DNA of 36,652 nt, from the NCBI GenBank assembly GCA_903912445.1, contig CAIWHP010000278.1:1-36652 (forward strand), given 5' to 3'. The notes under the pieces are model-generated. The model was not told the origin of the DNA. It saw nothing but the letters and a program-made list of their open reading frames with translations, and did no database searches. How positions within the stretch are numbered: the stretch's first letter is position 1; each line of letters opens with the position of its first letter. Position numbers and translations under genes: made by a program. Source of the DNA: an uncultured Lentisphaerota bacterium. Its GTDB lineage: Bacteria; Verrucomicrobiota; Kiritimatiellia; CAIQIC01. Below are positions 25,381 through 32,928 of the stretch, one piece after another.

Positions 25381-25521
25381 CATCGTGGTTACACGATGCC
25401 CTTTACCGCCTATACGGTCGGGGAGTTTCAAAACGGGCGAGAAATGGAGCGCCGGAAGTGGCGGCGGATACTGTCAATCAAGGCGCAATGCAAACGTGAA
25501 ACTGTTTCAAGAAAGTTTCAA
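25381..25521. promoter_or_regulatory. operator-like palindromes upstream of the excisionase operon
   Basis: CATCGTG-GTTA-CACGATG (25381-25398) is a perfect 7-bp inverted repeat. TGAAAC-T-GTTTCA (25497-25509) is a perfect 6-bp inverted repeat around one base. GTTTCAA recurs at about 25427, 25504 and 25515. These lie between the operon start at 25293 and the stop of the next upstream gene (25518). Such spacing fits binding sites for an element-encoded regulator. Confidence 0.5.
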
Positions 25522-26156
25522 ATGTTACTTACCGCTAAGTCCCGTTGACGCAGGGGACCGTTCTTGCCGTGTTTATAGGCGTTACCGGCGTGTTCGCCCT
25601 GCGCCCAGGCGCGGCGCATGATGCGGGCGTTATGTTCGACCTCGATTTCACGAATCAGCTTGTGCGCCTTGCCCACGGACATTTTGGTGCGTTTGGCAGC
25701 CTTGGCGATGTTGAGAGTGTCCAGATAGGCGGATAAGATGGCCGCTTTTTCGGGATTCTGTGTGCGCTGATAGAGATCGGCGGCGGCTTTGAGGAGCGTG
25801 GCGTTGTTGGCATCGGCACGCTCGCGCAGCGGACCGACGCCAGCGTTAATAGCTTGAAGAGCCTGCTGAATCAACGTCATCACCTCCGCGGCTGGCAACT
25901 GCGGCTCCGCAGGAGGCGCGGTCAGACAAGCCACGGCGTCACGACATTCCTGCACCGCGTCATGGTAAGAAGGGAGCGTGGGGTGTAGATCACGCATGCC
26001 CTCTGCACCTGTCTGAAGTTGCTGAAGGCTGGATTGGTCATGTACAGCCCTGAACGCTTTGATTTTCTTGCGGATGTCGGCGAGGAAACGCGCGGCGTCC
26101 GAAGCGCGAACCGATGTTTCCATCATCTGGCGACCGCGAGCTTGATAGTCGTACAT
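25518..26156 (-). CDS. unknown element protein with C-terminal HTH-like region
   Basis: A 212-residue protein starting at the ATG at 26156 (MYDYQARG). The frame is open 21 codons further, but that extension would overlap the integrase end, so the shorter form is preferred. It is mostly helical. Residues about 150-190 ('LNIAKAAKRTKMSVGKAHKLIREIE') resemble a helix-turn-helix, followed by a basic tail. It lies 16 bases after the integrase stop and before the excisionase promoter region, which suggests a regulator or structural protein of the integrative element. Family not recognised. Confidence 0.65.
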   Translation of the reverse strand: MYDYQARGRQMMETSVRASDAARFLADIRKKIKAFRAVHDQSSLQQLQTGAEGMRDLHPTLPSYHDAVQECRDAVACLTAPPAEPQLPAAEVMTLIQQALQAINAGVGPLRERADANNATLLKAAADLYQRTQNPEKAAILSAYLDTLNIAKAAKRTKMSVGKAHKLIREIEVEHNARIMRRAWAQGEHAGNAYKHGKNGPLRQRDLAVSNI

Positions 26157-26172
26157 GGCCGTTCTCTGTGGG

Positions 26173-27357
26173 TCAGCCTGACGCCTCGGGCGCAAAGGAG
26201 ATCTCCGGCAGTGTCGCAATGGCGGCCTGCTTCTGGTCGAAGTCAGCGTGCGAATAGAGCGCGGTCATCGCCGGGCTACCGTGGCCGACCAGGTCTTGGA
26301 TGGCCACTTGCGGGACGCGGTTCATGGCACACAGGGAAACGAAACTATGCCGTAAGGAGTGAAAAGATTTTCTCACGATCACATTCTTGCGGTGCCCGGT
26401 CGATTTCTCTGTCGTCACAATGCCACAAACATCCTCCAGAAAGGCTTGGAACCTGCGCGTGACCGCGGTCACATCACTTGCGTACAGAGCGCGCTCGACC
26501 GGGAAGACATACTCTTCGTGAATCTCCTTGCGTCGCTCGACCAACAGCGTGGCCAAAACGGGGTGCAGGGGAATGACGATGCTCTTGCCCTTACGTTTGG
26601 TTTTGCTCGGGACAAGTTGGATATGATTGTTGTGGATGCTATCCCAACGGAGGTTCACCACGTCACCCAGGCGCAGACCCGTATAGAGGCCCACGGCGAT
26701 CATGTAACGATGGGATCCGGTAGCACGCTGACAGATGGTGGCCAGTTCCGTGGTGGAGAAATTCTTGCGGCTCTGGGTTTGCCTTTCGAGACGCTTGATA
26801 GTAGCCCATGGGTTTTCCAAGATACCTGCGCGATTCTTCAGCACGTTGAACAGGCCCTTGAGGAAGACGATTTGGCCGTTGAACGTGCGCGGCGCTAAAT
26901 TTTGGCGCCATAGGTCGCGCGCATAGTCTTCGACCTGTTGCAGGGCGATCTCGTGCAGATGAGTGAAGCCTTGTTTGGCCGCCCACTTTTCGAACCGGTT
27001 CCAGATGCATTTATACCCGTCGATGGTGATCTGCTCGGGGTTGCCTTTCATGGGCGAATCCAGCCACGCCTGCCATGCGACGGCGATCTCCATGGTGGTG
27101 CCCTGGAGCATCATCAAGCGTCTGGCCAGCCGGGTACGCGTCTCGGTCTGGATGTGGGCAGGCAGGGAGGCGAGCTGATTCAGGAGGGCGGAAAAGTAGT
27201 GTTCCACGTCCCCTTGGCCCTTGCGGGAAGCTTCCATCTCGCGGGCATATTTTTCCGCGTCTTCCTTCTTAATTTTCTTGGTGCTCTTCCAGACATCGCG
27301 CCCGTCCTGGTAGCTGCGGTAATACCAGACCTTGCCACGCTTCAGCAGTGATGCCAT
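26173..27357 (-). CDS. tyrosine recombinase / integrase
   Basis: A 394-residue site-specific recombinase. The N-terminal ~60 residues are an arm-binding-like domain ('VWYYRSYQDGRDVWKSTKK'). A SAM-like core-binding domain spans about 90-190 and the catalytic domain about 200-390. Catalytic residues are visible: Arg in 'YTGLRLGD', His-x-x-Arg in 'HSLRHSF', His in 'LVGHGS' and the nucleophile Tyr in 'LYSHADF'. GAGGTG precedes the ATG at 27357. The gene sits 184 bases from the 5' end of a tRNA-Ile2 gene. It should integrate and excise the element to its left. The att site itself is not identified. Confidence 0.93.
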   Translation of the reverse strand: MASLLKRGKVWYYRSYQDGRDVWKSTKKIKKEDAEKYAREMEASRKGQGDVEHYFSALLNQLASLPAHIQTETRTRLARRLMMLQGTTMEIAVAWQAWLDSPMKGNPEQITIDGYKCIWNRFEKWAAKQGFTHLHEIALQQVEDYARDLWRQNLAPRTFNGQIVFLKGLFNVLKNRAGILENPWATIKRLERQTQSRKNFSTTELATICQRATGSHRYMIAVGLYTGLRLGDVVNLRWDSIHNNHIQLVPSKTKRKGKSIVIPLHPVLATLLVERRKEIHEEYVFPVERALYASDVTAVTRRFQAFLEDVCGIVTTEKSTGHRKNVIVRKSFHSLRHSFVSLCAMNRVPQVAIQDLVGHGSPAMTALYSHADFDQKQAAIATLPEISFAPEASG

Positions 27358-27541
27358 AATTCACCTCGCTATGCGGACCCATAGTCACACTTGGTACGGC
27401 TTTATTGTAGCACTCGTTTCAGTAACGCAAGGCAGCTTAGCGTTGCTGGAGGTAAAGAGCAAGAAAATGAGTAGCAATACCTGTAGCAAGTCGAATAAAG
27501 GGTCCTGCTGTTCTTTTGTAAGTCATTGGTAGTAAATGTTT

Positions 27542-27615
27542 GGGCCTGTAGCTTAGTTGGTCAGAGCGGAGGACTCATAATCCTTTGGTCGTAGGTTCAA
27601 GTCCTACCAGGCCCA
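27542..27615 (+). tRNA. tRNA-Ile2 (anticodon CAT, lysidine type)
   Basis: Full cloverleaf: acceptor GGGCCTG (27542-27548) with CAGGCCC (27608-27614), D-arm GCTT/GAGC, anticodon stem-loop GAGGA-CTCATAA-TCCTT, T-arm GTAGG-TTCAAGT-CCTAC and discriminator A. The CAT anticodon with the 'GACTCATAATC' and 'TTGGTCG' context resembles bacterial Ile2 tRNAs read after lysidine modification more than Met tRNAs. The 3' CCA is not encoded (ACCC follows). The integrase lies just upstream of its 5' end. Confidence 0.9.
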
Positions 27616-27648
27616 CCCGCCCCAAGCCGTGATCAAAACTGCGGACGC

Positions 27649-28452
27649 TCAGAGGTCGTAGAAGTTCCGCTGCCGGTGTGCGAAGCGCGCCAGTTGACGG
27701 CAGCCGTGACGCCGCAGCCAAGCGTCAATTTCGGTGAATCTCAAGCCCACTTGTTCCGGTGCGTGCGCGTCGGAATTCACCATCAGCGGGATTCCCAAGG
27801 CGAGCATCTGTTTGACCAGCGGCAGGGCCGGGTACGGTTGCGGGCGTGGTAGCTCTGGATGCCGATAGCCGGACGTGTTGATTTCGACACAGGTACCGGC
27901 TTTGGCGATGGCCTGCAAGGTGCAGGCCATGTCGTCGGCTTGGGCAGCGGTGGGCTGACAGCCGGAACGTTTGGGAACATCAAAGTGGCCGATGATGTCG
28001 CACAACCCGCTCGCCGCGAGTTGGCGGATGAGGGCAAGGTATGGCCCGTACAACTGTGGCGCGCCGCCGGTATAATGCTTCGGCCACGCGCTCTGCAGAC
28101 ATCCGGCATCGAGATAATGGACCGAGCCGATCACGTAGTCCCACGGATACCGGGCGAGTTGTGCAGCCAAGTAGGTGTCCAGTCCCTCGACATAATCCAT
28201 CTCCAAGCCGAGCCGCACGTCGATCCTACCGCGATACCGGGCCTGCACTTCCACCACGCGGTTCACGTAGCCGTCCAGCTCGGACTCCGTCATGCGCACG
28301 TTCGCGCCCAGACCGCGCGGCAACGGGTTGTGATCGGAAAACCCGACCTCGCGCAGGCCAAGTTCGATCGCGCGCTCGACGTAGGCCTCCATCGGCCCCG
28401 TCGCATGTTGGCACAACGGCGTGTGCCAGTGATAATCACAGATGATAGGCAT
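27649..28452 (-). CDS. hisJ: PHP-family histidinol-phosphatase (HisJ-type)
   Basis: A 267-residue PHP-domain phosphoesterase. Metal ligands are in place: H-x-H in 'YHWHTPLC' near residue 9, 'FSDHNPLP' near 38, Glu in 'LGLEMDYVEG' near 85, His in 'IGSVHYLD' near 112, 'GHFDVPK' near 155 and D-A-H in 'VNSDAHAPEQVG' near 230. The length and the 'GSVHYLD' motif fit HisJ/HisK-type histidinol-phosphatases, which remove phosphate from L-histidinol phosphate in histidine synthesis. I use the ATG at 28452; a GTG seven codons upstream is possible. It is convergent with the tRNA. Other PHP phosphatases cannot be excluded because no other his gene is visible. Confidence 0.85.
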   Translation of the reverse strand: MPIICDYHWHTPLCQHATGPMEAYVERAIELGLREVGFSDHNPLPRGLGANVRMTESELDGYVNRVVEVQARYRGRIDVRLGLEMDYVEGLDTYLAAQLARYPWDYVIGSVHYLDAGCLQSAWPKHYTGGAPQLYGPYLALIRQLAASGLCDIIGHFDVPKRSGCQPTAAQADDMACTLQAIAKAGTCVEINTSGYRHPELPRPQPYPALPLVKQMLALGIPLMVNSDAHAPEQVGLRFTEIDAWLRRHGCRQLARFAHRQRNFYDL

Positions 28453-28689
28453 AAAAGCGCGCGAATCTAGCACAGCCGGATCACCCTTTGAACCTTGAAC
28501 GTTCGCGCGTTCTCACTGGTATCCCGCTCCCATGAGCACGCCGACCGCCGGCTCGGACCTTGATGAGCATAGGCGGGGCGGGGTTTCTGGGCAGCTGTAA
28601 AACGGCTTGTGCGCAACATGCACGCTGTTACCATGTTCGGCCGTTGATCGAAAAACCCGTCGCGAAAATACAGCTCTTAAAAGGGCCAC

Positions 28690-29904
28690 ATGAAACAGGA
28701 TCGAAGGTTCAGCGCGCTGTGGATGGGCTTGGTGGTTTGGGCTGGTGGGATGGCGCTACAGGCCGACGATTGGCCACAGTGGCGCGGGCCGCAGGGCAAT
28801 GGCAGCTCCGCGGAATCCGGCTGGTCCGTGACCTGGCCCGGGTCCGGTCCGGCGGTGCGCTGGCAGGCGTCTGTGGGAACAGGCTTTTCTTCCTGCGCCG
28901 TGGCCCAAGGCCGCCTGTACACGCTGGGCAATCGCGACCAACTCGACACGGTCTTCTGTCTGGACGCCGAAACGGGCAAGGTGCTCTGGAAGCACACCTA
29001 TCCTGCCTTGCTTGACCCAAAGGCCTATCAAGGCGGCCCCCTCGCCACCCCGACGGTGGATGGCGGCCGGGTTTACACGCTCGGCAAATTCGGCGACTGT
29101 TTCTGCCTGGACGCCTCGACGGGCCGGGTGCTCTGGTCGAAAAAATTCGCGCCGCCGGCCGCCACCAAGGCCGATTACCACGTGTGGTGGGGGTTTGCCG
29201 GTTCCCCGGTGGTGGCAGGCGCGCACCTGATCCTCCCGGTGGGCACGGCAGGCACCGCGGTGGACAAGCTCACCGGCAAGGTGCTGTGGGACAACGGTCC
29301 CGGCTATCCCGGGTATTCCACGCCGGTGCTCTTCGACAACGGAGGGCAGGCGTGCTTTGCCTTGGTCAGCGGTCACGAGATCGTGGCCGCAGAAGTGCAG
29401 ACGGGCAAAGTGCTCTGGAAGCTTCCCTGGAAGACGACCTGGGACCAGAACGCTTCCGACGTCATCATCTCGGAGGGGAAGCTGTTTGTCTCGACCGGAC
29501 ACGGCGTGGGCTGCGCCCTTTTTGATCTGTCCACGGGCAAGCCGGTCGAGGTCTGGCGCAACAAGAACATGCGGACCTATCTGGGTACCTGCGTGCTGTG
29601 GAAAGGCGCCCTCTACGGCTTCGACGACAAACAGCTGCGCTGCCTCGACTGGCAGACCGGCGAGGTGCGATGGACGCGCCCGGAAACCGGCTTGGGGTCG
29701 CTGATCCTGGCGGACGGGAAATTGATCGCGCTCCAGGAAAACGGGACTCTTCTGGTCGTTGAGGCGACGGCGGAAGCCTGCCGGATACTGGCGCAGGCGC
29801 GGGTGCTCTCCGGCCGGTGCTGGACGGTGCCGGCGCTTGCAGGCGGGCGCCTTTTCCTGCGCAACGCCGTGGGCGACGTGCTGTGCGTGGACGTTTGTAA
29901 GTGA
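28690..29904 (+). CDS. secreted PQQ-like beta-propeller protein
   Basis: A 404-residue protein. AAAAGGG precedes the ATG. A signal peptide covers about residues 1-25 (hydrophobic 'LWMGLVVWAGGMALQA'), and the mature end starts with 'DDWPQWRGPQGNG'. Repeated blade motifs of the form 'D-x-x-T-G-K-V-L-W' recur near 98, 143, 198, 236 and 320, giving a PQQ-enzyme-type beta-propeller. Family members with this N-terminus are abundant in Planctomycetes and Verrucomicrobia, where most have no proven enzyme activity. It probably acts in the periplasm as a binding scaffold. It stands alone between hisJ and the convergent purT. Confidence 0.88.
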   Translation: MKQDRRFSALWMGLVVWAGGMALQADDWPQWRGPQGNGSSAESGWSVTWPGSGPAVRWQASVGTGFSSCAVAQGRLYTLGNRDQLDTVFCLDAETGKVLWKHTYPALLDPKAYQGGPLATPTVDGGRVYTLGKFGDCFCLDASTGRVLWSKKFAPPAATKADYHVWWGFAGSPVVAGAHLILPVGTAGTAVDKLTGKVLWDNGPGYPGYSTPVLFDNGGQACFALVSGHEIVAAEVQTGKVLWKLPWKTTWDQNASDVIISEGKLFVSTGHGVGCALFDLSTGKPVEVWRNKNMRTYLGTCVLWKGALYGFDDKQLRCLDWQTGEVRWTRPETGLGSLILADGKLIALQENGTLLVVEATAEACRILAQARVLSGRCWTVPALAGGRLFLRNAVGDVLCVDVCK

Positions 29905-29970
29905 GCGATCTTGGCCCGCCATTCCGGCGGTCAGCCTGCTAAATACGTGAACCTGCGAGGGCTCTCATCG

Positions 29971-31152
29971 TCACAGGTGGACGGCCACCGCGGCGGCCAC
30001 GGCCTTCGCTTTCGTGCGGGCCTCTTCGATGGTGGCCGCGCGCGCCAAGGCCACGCCCATACGGCGGTGTCCCGTCACACCGGGCTTGCCGAACAAACGC
30101 AGGGCCGTATCCGGCTGGGCGAGCGCGACGGGCAAATTGTCGAAGGCCACCATGGCGGAATTTCCTACGGGCAAAATCACCGCCGAGGCGCTGGGCCCGT
30201 GCTGGGCAATGTTGGGGATCGGGAGCCCCAGAATCGCCCGCACATGCAGGGCAAATTCCGAGAGATCCTGCGACAGCAGTGTGACCATGCCCGTGTCGTG
30301 CGGACGCGGGGACACTTCGGAAAAAATCACCTGGTCGTCCTTCACGAACAACTCGACGCCAAAGAGCCCGCGGCCGCCCAGCGCATTGGTGACCAGACCG
30401 GCCATGCGCTCGGCTTCGGCCAGCACCTGGGGCTTCATTGGATGGGGCTGCCAGGATTCGCGATAATCACCGTCGATCTGGATGTGGCCGATGGGCGCGC
30501 AGAAGGATGTGCCCTGCGCATGCCGGATGGTCAGCAGCGTGATTTCGTAATCGAAGTCAACGAAGCCCTCCACAATGACTTTGCCGCCCCCGGCGCGGCC
30601 ACCCTCCTGGGAATGTTTCCAAGCCTTGGCCAGGTCGGCTTCGCTGCGGGCCACGCTTTGCCCCTTGCCCGAGGACGACATGATGGGCTTGATCACACAC
30701 GGATACCCGATGGTGGCCACCGCGGCGCGGAACCCGGCTTCGTTGGCGGCAAAGAGGTAGCGCGACGTCGGAAGCTTCAGCTCTTCCGCCACCAGGCGGC
30801 GGATCCCTTCCCGGTTCATGGTGAGACGCGCGGCCCGCGCGGTCGGGATCACCTGGTAGCCCTCCTTTTCGAGCTCCAGCAAGGTCTCGGTCGCAATCGC
30901 CTCCACCTCGGGGATGATGTAGTGGGGCTTTTCCTGTTCCACCACACGGCGCAGGGCGGCGCCATCGAGCATGGAAAACACGTGCGCACGGTGCGCCACC
31001 TGCATGGCCGGGGCGTTCGCATAGGAATCGCAGGCAATCGTTTCGACGCCAAGGCGCTGCAATTCGATGACCACTTCTTTGCCCAGCTCGCCGGAGCCCA
31101 GCAGCAGGGCGCGCGTGGCATTGGCTTTGAGGGGGGTTCCAATCGGATTCAT
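29971..31152 (-). CDS. purT: formate-dependent GAR formyltransferase PurT
   Basis: A 393-residue ATP-grasp enzyme, the same length as characterised PurT proteins. It uses formate and ATP to formylate glycinamide ribonucleotide in purine synthesis, in place of the folate-dependent PurN. Seen: '[20 protein letters not shown]' at the N-terminus, '[12 protein letters not shown]' near 80, '[14 protein letters not shown]' (ATP-grasp loop) near 153, '[27 protein letters not shown]' near 265-290 and 'LGLPIPN'. A GGAAGG ribosome-binding site precedes the ATG at 31152. A promoter-like cassette lies about 145-175 bases upstream, with a possible leader peptide between. It is a core gene just left of a tRNA-Tyr scar. 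Confidence 0.95.
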   Translation of the reverse strand: MNPIGTPLKANATRALLLGSGELGKEVVIELQRLGVETIACDSYANAPAMQVAHRAHVFSMLDGAALRRVVEQEKPHYIIPEVEAIATETLLELEKEGYQVIPTARAARLTMNREGIRRLVAEELKLPTSRYLFAANEAGFRAAVATIGYPCVIKPIMSSSGKGQSVARSEADLAKAWKHSQEGGRAGGGKVIVEGFVDFDYEITLLTIRHAQGTSFCAPIGHIQIDGDYRESWQPHPMKPQVLAEAERMAGLVTNALGGRGLFGVELFVKDDQVIFSEVSPRPHDTGMVTLLSQDLSEFALHVRAILGLPIPNIAQHGPSASAVILPVGNSAMVAFDNLPVALAQPDTALRLFGKPGVTGHRRMGVALARAATIEEARTKAKAVAAAVAVHL

Positions 31153-31171
31153 AATAACCTTCCAGTTTTTC

Positions 31172-31291
31172 CTAGCGCCCGGGGCCTGACGCTTGGCGTC
31201 GACAGCAGCGCCGGGGTTGCGGAAACGCTACCTTGGCAGATCCGGCCCGGGCACGCCGCGTTTCGACCGTTCGATGACAGGGAAAAAACAC
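31172..31291 (-). CDS. candidate leaderless leader peptide upstream of purT
   Basis: A GTG at 31291 lies exactly six bases after the -10 box (GAAAAT, 31303-31298) of a promoter-like cassette. It opens a 39-residue frame beginning [10 protein letters not shown]. This matches the leader at 34501 (M-I-F-S-C-Q-R-A-V-E-K) and the Sel1 N-terminus at 36081 (M-V-F-Q-C-Q-L-T-V-E-K). The stop lies 19 bases before the purT ATG. Translation without a ribosome-binding site is inferred. It may instead be only an untranslated conserved 5' leader. Confidence 0.35.
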   Translation of the reverse strand: MFFPCHRTVETRRARAGSAKVAFPQPRRCCRRQASGPGR

Positions 31292-31297
31292 GCGCGC

Positions 31298-31325
31298 ATT
31301 TTCGCGGGCCGCCGGACAGAGTCAA
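31298..31325 (-). promoter_or_regulatory. conserved promoter cassette, copy 1 (upstream of purT)
   Basis: Read on the minus strand: TTGACT (31325-31320), exactly 16 bases, GAAAAT (31303-31298), then GCGCGC. The same layout recurs upstream of the genes at 32746, 34383 and 36081. The surrounding repeat reaches about 31238 on its downstream side. Confidence 0.65.
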
Positions 31326-31456
31326 GCCCCGTTGCGGGACAAATAAGCGTGCGGAAGCCCTGGAACAGGAAGAGGCCGGCGGTGGAGGAGGTTGGCGCGC
31401 AGGTCAGGGGGCGGTGCGGCTGTTGTGCAGTGGCTTGGTTTGCAGTGACTCGTGAA

Positions 31457-31514
31457 TGGTGGCGGGGGATGGAGTCGAACCATCGAATCCTTTCGGAGTC
31501 AGATTTACAGTCTA
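31457..31514 (-). pseudogene. tRNA-Tyr 3' fragment (probable attachment-site scar)
   Basis: On the minus strand this holds the anticodon loop CTGTAAA (GTA at 31508-31506) with a 4-bp stem, a variable arm (CTCC-GAAA-GGAT), the T-arm GATGG-TTCGACT-CCATC, the acceptor 3' strand CCCCGCC, discriminator A and CCA. The 5' half is missing: no GGCGGGG partner, D-arm or 5' acceptor precedes it. A 3' tRNA segment from the anticodon stem to CCA is the usual duplication left when an element integrates into a tRNA. Its orientation places the element to the right (beyond 31515). Confidence 0.82.
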
Positions 31515-31846
31515 CGCGTACCCCAATAAATTTGCATTTTCCTGAGGAATAAGCGTATTTAACCCTGCTTGATCCTGCATGCACCGTAGCAAAAGCCGTA
31601 ACAAAACCATGTTCTATGCGGTCAGCGAATAGCCAGCTCTTGAAGCCCTTCTCCTCGAGCCACTGCAAGCGCGGAATTGCTAAAATGAATTGATCGGATT
31701 TCCCCACGGCGCGGGACAAAGCGTTCCGGCGACCACTACCTCGTGACGACTGCCGGATGGTTCAACCGCACACCGTCCGCTGATACGCCGTTACCCCTGA
31801 CTGTCGGTGGCTTGCACTCCCCTCACGCCTGCGGTATCCACCGCCC
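31515..31846. other. island edge next to the tRNA-Tyr scar, no gene recognised
   Basis: 332 bases without a supported gene. A minus-strand frame from 31719 is open, but it runs straight through the tRNA fragment and the promoter repeat and has no ribosome-binding site. Just before the gene at 31847, TTGCAC, 16 bases and GTATCC end seven bases before its ATG. This could be a leaderless promoter. Confidence 0.4.
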
Positions 31847-32239
31847 ATGTCCAGCTCACGCCATGACGCCCGCCTTTGGTCCCGCCTGACCCGCGCCGCT
31901 CAGCAGGAGGTCGCGGCCGTGCTCGCGGCCCTACCATGCGAGGTGCGCAGCCGGCTCGCAGGACTGTCCGTCACTTTCGAGCCGAAGCCCAGCGCCGCCC
32001 TGGTCGCCAGTGGCATCGCGGCCGACCGGACGCTCGGGCTCGTCACTTCCACGACCTCTGGGGGCGCCAAGGAAGCGTCTGGGCGCCAGCCACAACTCAT
32101 CCTCTTCCTTGAAAACATCCGTGAGAACGTCCGGAGCGATGGGCCAGAGTTCCGCACGCAGGTCCGACGCACCCTGCTCCATGAGATCCATCGCTACCTC
32201 GGTCTCGACGAGGATGAAGTGGACCAGGGCGGGGACTGA
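31847..32239 (+). CDS. degenerate zincin-like protein
   Basis: A 130-residue protein. The C-terminal 'LLHEIHRYLGLDEDEV' closely resembles the active site of the small metallopeptidase family (Zincin_1-type, normally HEIGH followed by a GLDE-like stretch). Here the second zinc histidine is replaced: the order is H-E-I-H-R, not H-E-x-x-H. The protein may be catalytically dead, or may use the shifted histidine. The N-terminal half is helical, with 'LPCEVRSRLAGLSVTFEP'. There is no ribosome-binding site; a possible promoter ends seven bases before the ATG. It is the first gene inside the island and ends at a strong hairpin. Confidence 0.65.
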   Translation: MSSSRHDARLWSRLTRAAQQEVAAVLAALPCEVRSRLAGLSVTFEPKPSAALVASGIAADRTLGLVTSTTSGGAKEASGRQPQLILFLENIRENVRSDGPEFRTQVRRTLLHEIHRYLGLDEDEVDQGGD

Positions 32240-32269
32240 GCGCATCTCGACCGGACCAGAGCTAAAAGA

Positions 32270-32293
32270 AAGGGCGCCGTAGCCGGCGCCCTT
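32270..32293 (-). terminator. intrinsic terminator hairpin between convergent genes
   Basis: AAGGGCGCC (32270-32278) pairs perfectly with GGCGCCCTT (32285-32293) around a six-base loop. On the minus strand the stem is followed by TCTTTT, so it best terminates the gene ending at 32315. It may also stop the plus-strand gene ending at 32239. Confidence 0.8.
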
Positions 32294-32314
32294 CGGGTCG
32301 AGCTACACGCCAGG

Positions 32315-32746
32315 TTACATTGTCGGAATCGGCTTGATCGCTCCATCCGACCCGATCATGAGGCCGGCATCCCGCAGCGCGGCGTTCGCCTTCGCCACGG
32401 CCGTCACCTTGACCTGCTCCAGTTCGATCTTGGCTGTGGCGGCGTTACCTGACCACAACGCAAAGTTCTGCAGAGCCTTCCCGCTCAGGTTGGCGGCTGC
32501 CATGACTTCCTTGAAGCCCGCTTCGTTCTGCATGTAGTTACGGACACCAAACGCCACACGATTGACCGTCAGCCGGATCTCGTCCTCAATGCTCTTGGTC
32601 CCGCTGGTCCCCGGCGCCTTGCGCTCTTTCTTGACCAACAGCTTGAACGCATCCACGCCCATGACCTTGCGCCAGTAGAATCCTTCCGGACATTCCTTCG
32701 GCGGACTCTTGCCCTTCACAACTTGTCCTTCAGCGTACTCAGTCAT
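32315..32746 (-). CDS. small unknown protein of the second island
   Basis: A 143-residue protein starting at the ATG at 32746, which has GGAG seven bases upstream. The open frame upstream runs into the promoter cassette. It begins 'MTEYAEGQVVKGK', with a 'CPEGFYWRKVMGVDAFKLLVKKERK' segment, and continues as a long helical C-terminal part rich in Ala/Lys (about 60-135). There is no signal peptide. It has its own promoter cassette (32792-32819) and terminator (32270-32293), so it is a single-gene unit. Family not recognised. Lysine-rich helical character could suit a DNA-binding or structural phage-type protein, but that is a guess. Confidence 0.75.
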   Translation of the reverse strand: MTEYAEGQVVKGKSPPKECPEGFYWRKVMGVDAFKLLVKKERKAPGTSGTKSIEDEIRLTVNRVAFGVRNYMQNEAGFKEVMAAANLSGKALQNFALWSGNAATAKIELEQVKVTAVAKANAALRDAGLMIGSDGAIKPIPTM

Positions 32747-32791
32747 TTTTATCTCCGTGTTTCCCGTTCTACATGTGATGCGTGGGCGCGC

Positions 32792-32819
32792 ATTCTCGCG
32801 GGGCACCCCGCAGTGTCAA
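32792..32819 (-). promoter_or_regulatory. conserved promoter cassette, copy 2 (upstream of the gene at 32746)
   Basis: Minus strand: TTGACA (32819-32814), exactly 16 bases, GAGAAT (32797-32792), GCGCGC. Transcription would start near 32785, leaving a ~39-base leader with a normal GGAG site. This copy has no ATG or GTG six bases after the -10 box, so it lacks the leader-peptide start, although a TGT codon is kept at the equivalent place. Confidence 0.7.
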
Positions 32820-32928
32820 GTCCGGTGCTTGGCGCATTATGCGCAGGAGCGTAGCGGATGGACCGCCCGAGTCCGTTTGAGCAGGACCGCTATGTCGCGG
32901 GTGCTACGGGGCCGCAGGGCTGGCGGGG

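Larger units (their letters stand above)
22395..27357 (-). mobile_element. integrative element core (int, unknown, xis, zinc ribbon, primase)
   Basis: The ordered set integrase, unknown HTH protein, excisionase-like HTH protein, zinc-ribbon protein and primase-helicase is typical of integrative mobilizable elements or phage satellites. The defence-like block at 9.2-22.0 kb is read in the same direction directly behind it and may be its cargo. No conjugation, capsid or terminase gene is seen. The left boundary cannot be placed: I find no repeat of the tRNA-Ile2 sequence elsewhere in the window. Confidence 0.75.

Noticed and set aside
27480-27555. CCTGTAGC repeated upstream of and inside tRNA-Ile2 as a possible att core
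   Set aside because: Only eight bases; too short to distinguish from chance.
28756-31455. Long open frames opposite the PQQ-like gene (minus, 28756-29922) and opposite purT (plus, 29911-31455)
   Set aside because: Antisense shadows caused by codon bias; the opposite strands encode unmistakable family proteins.
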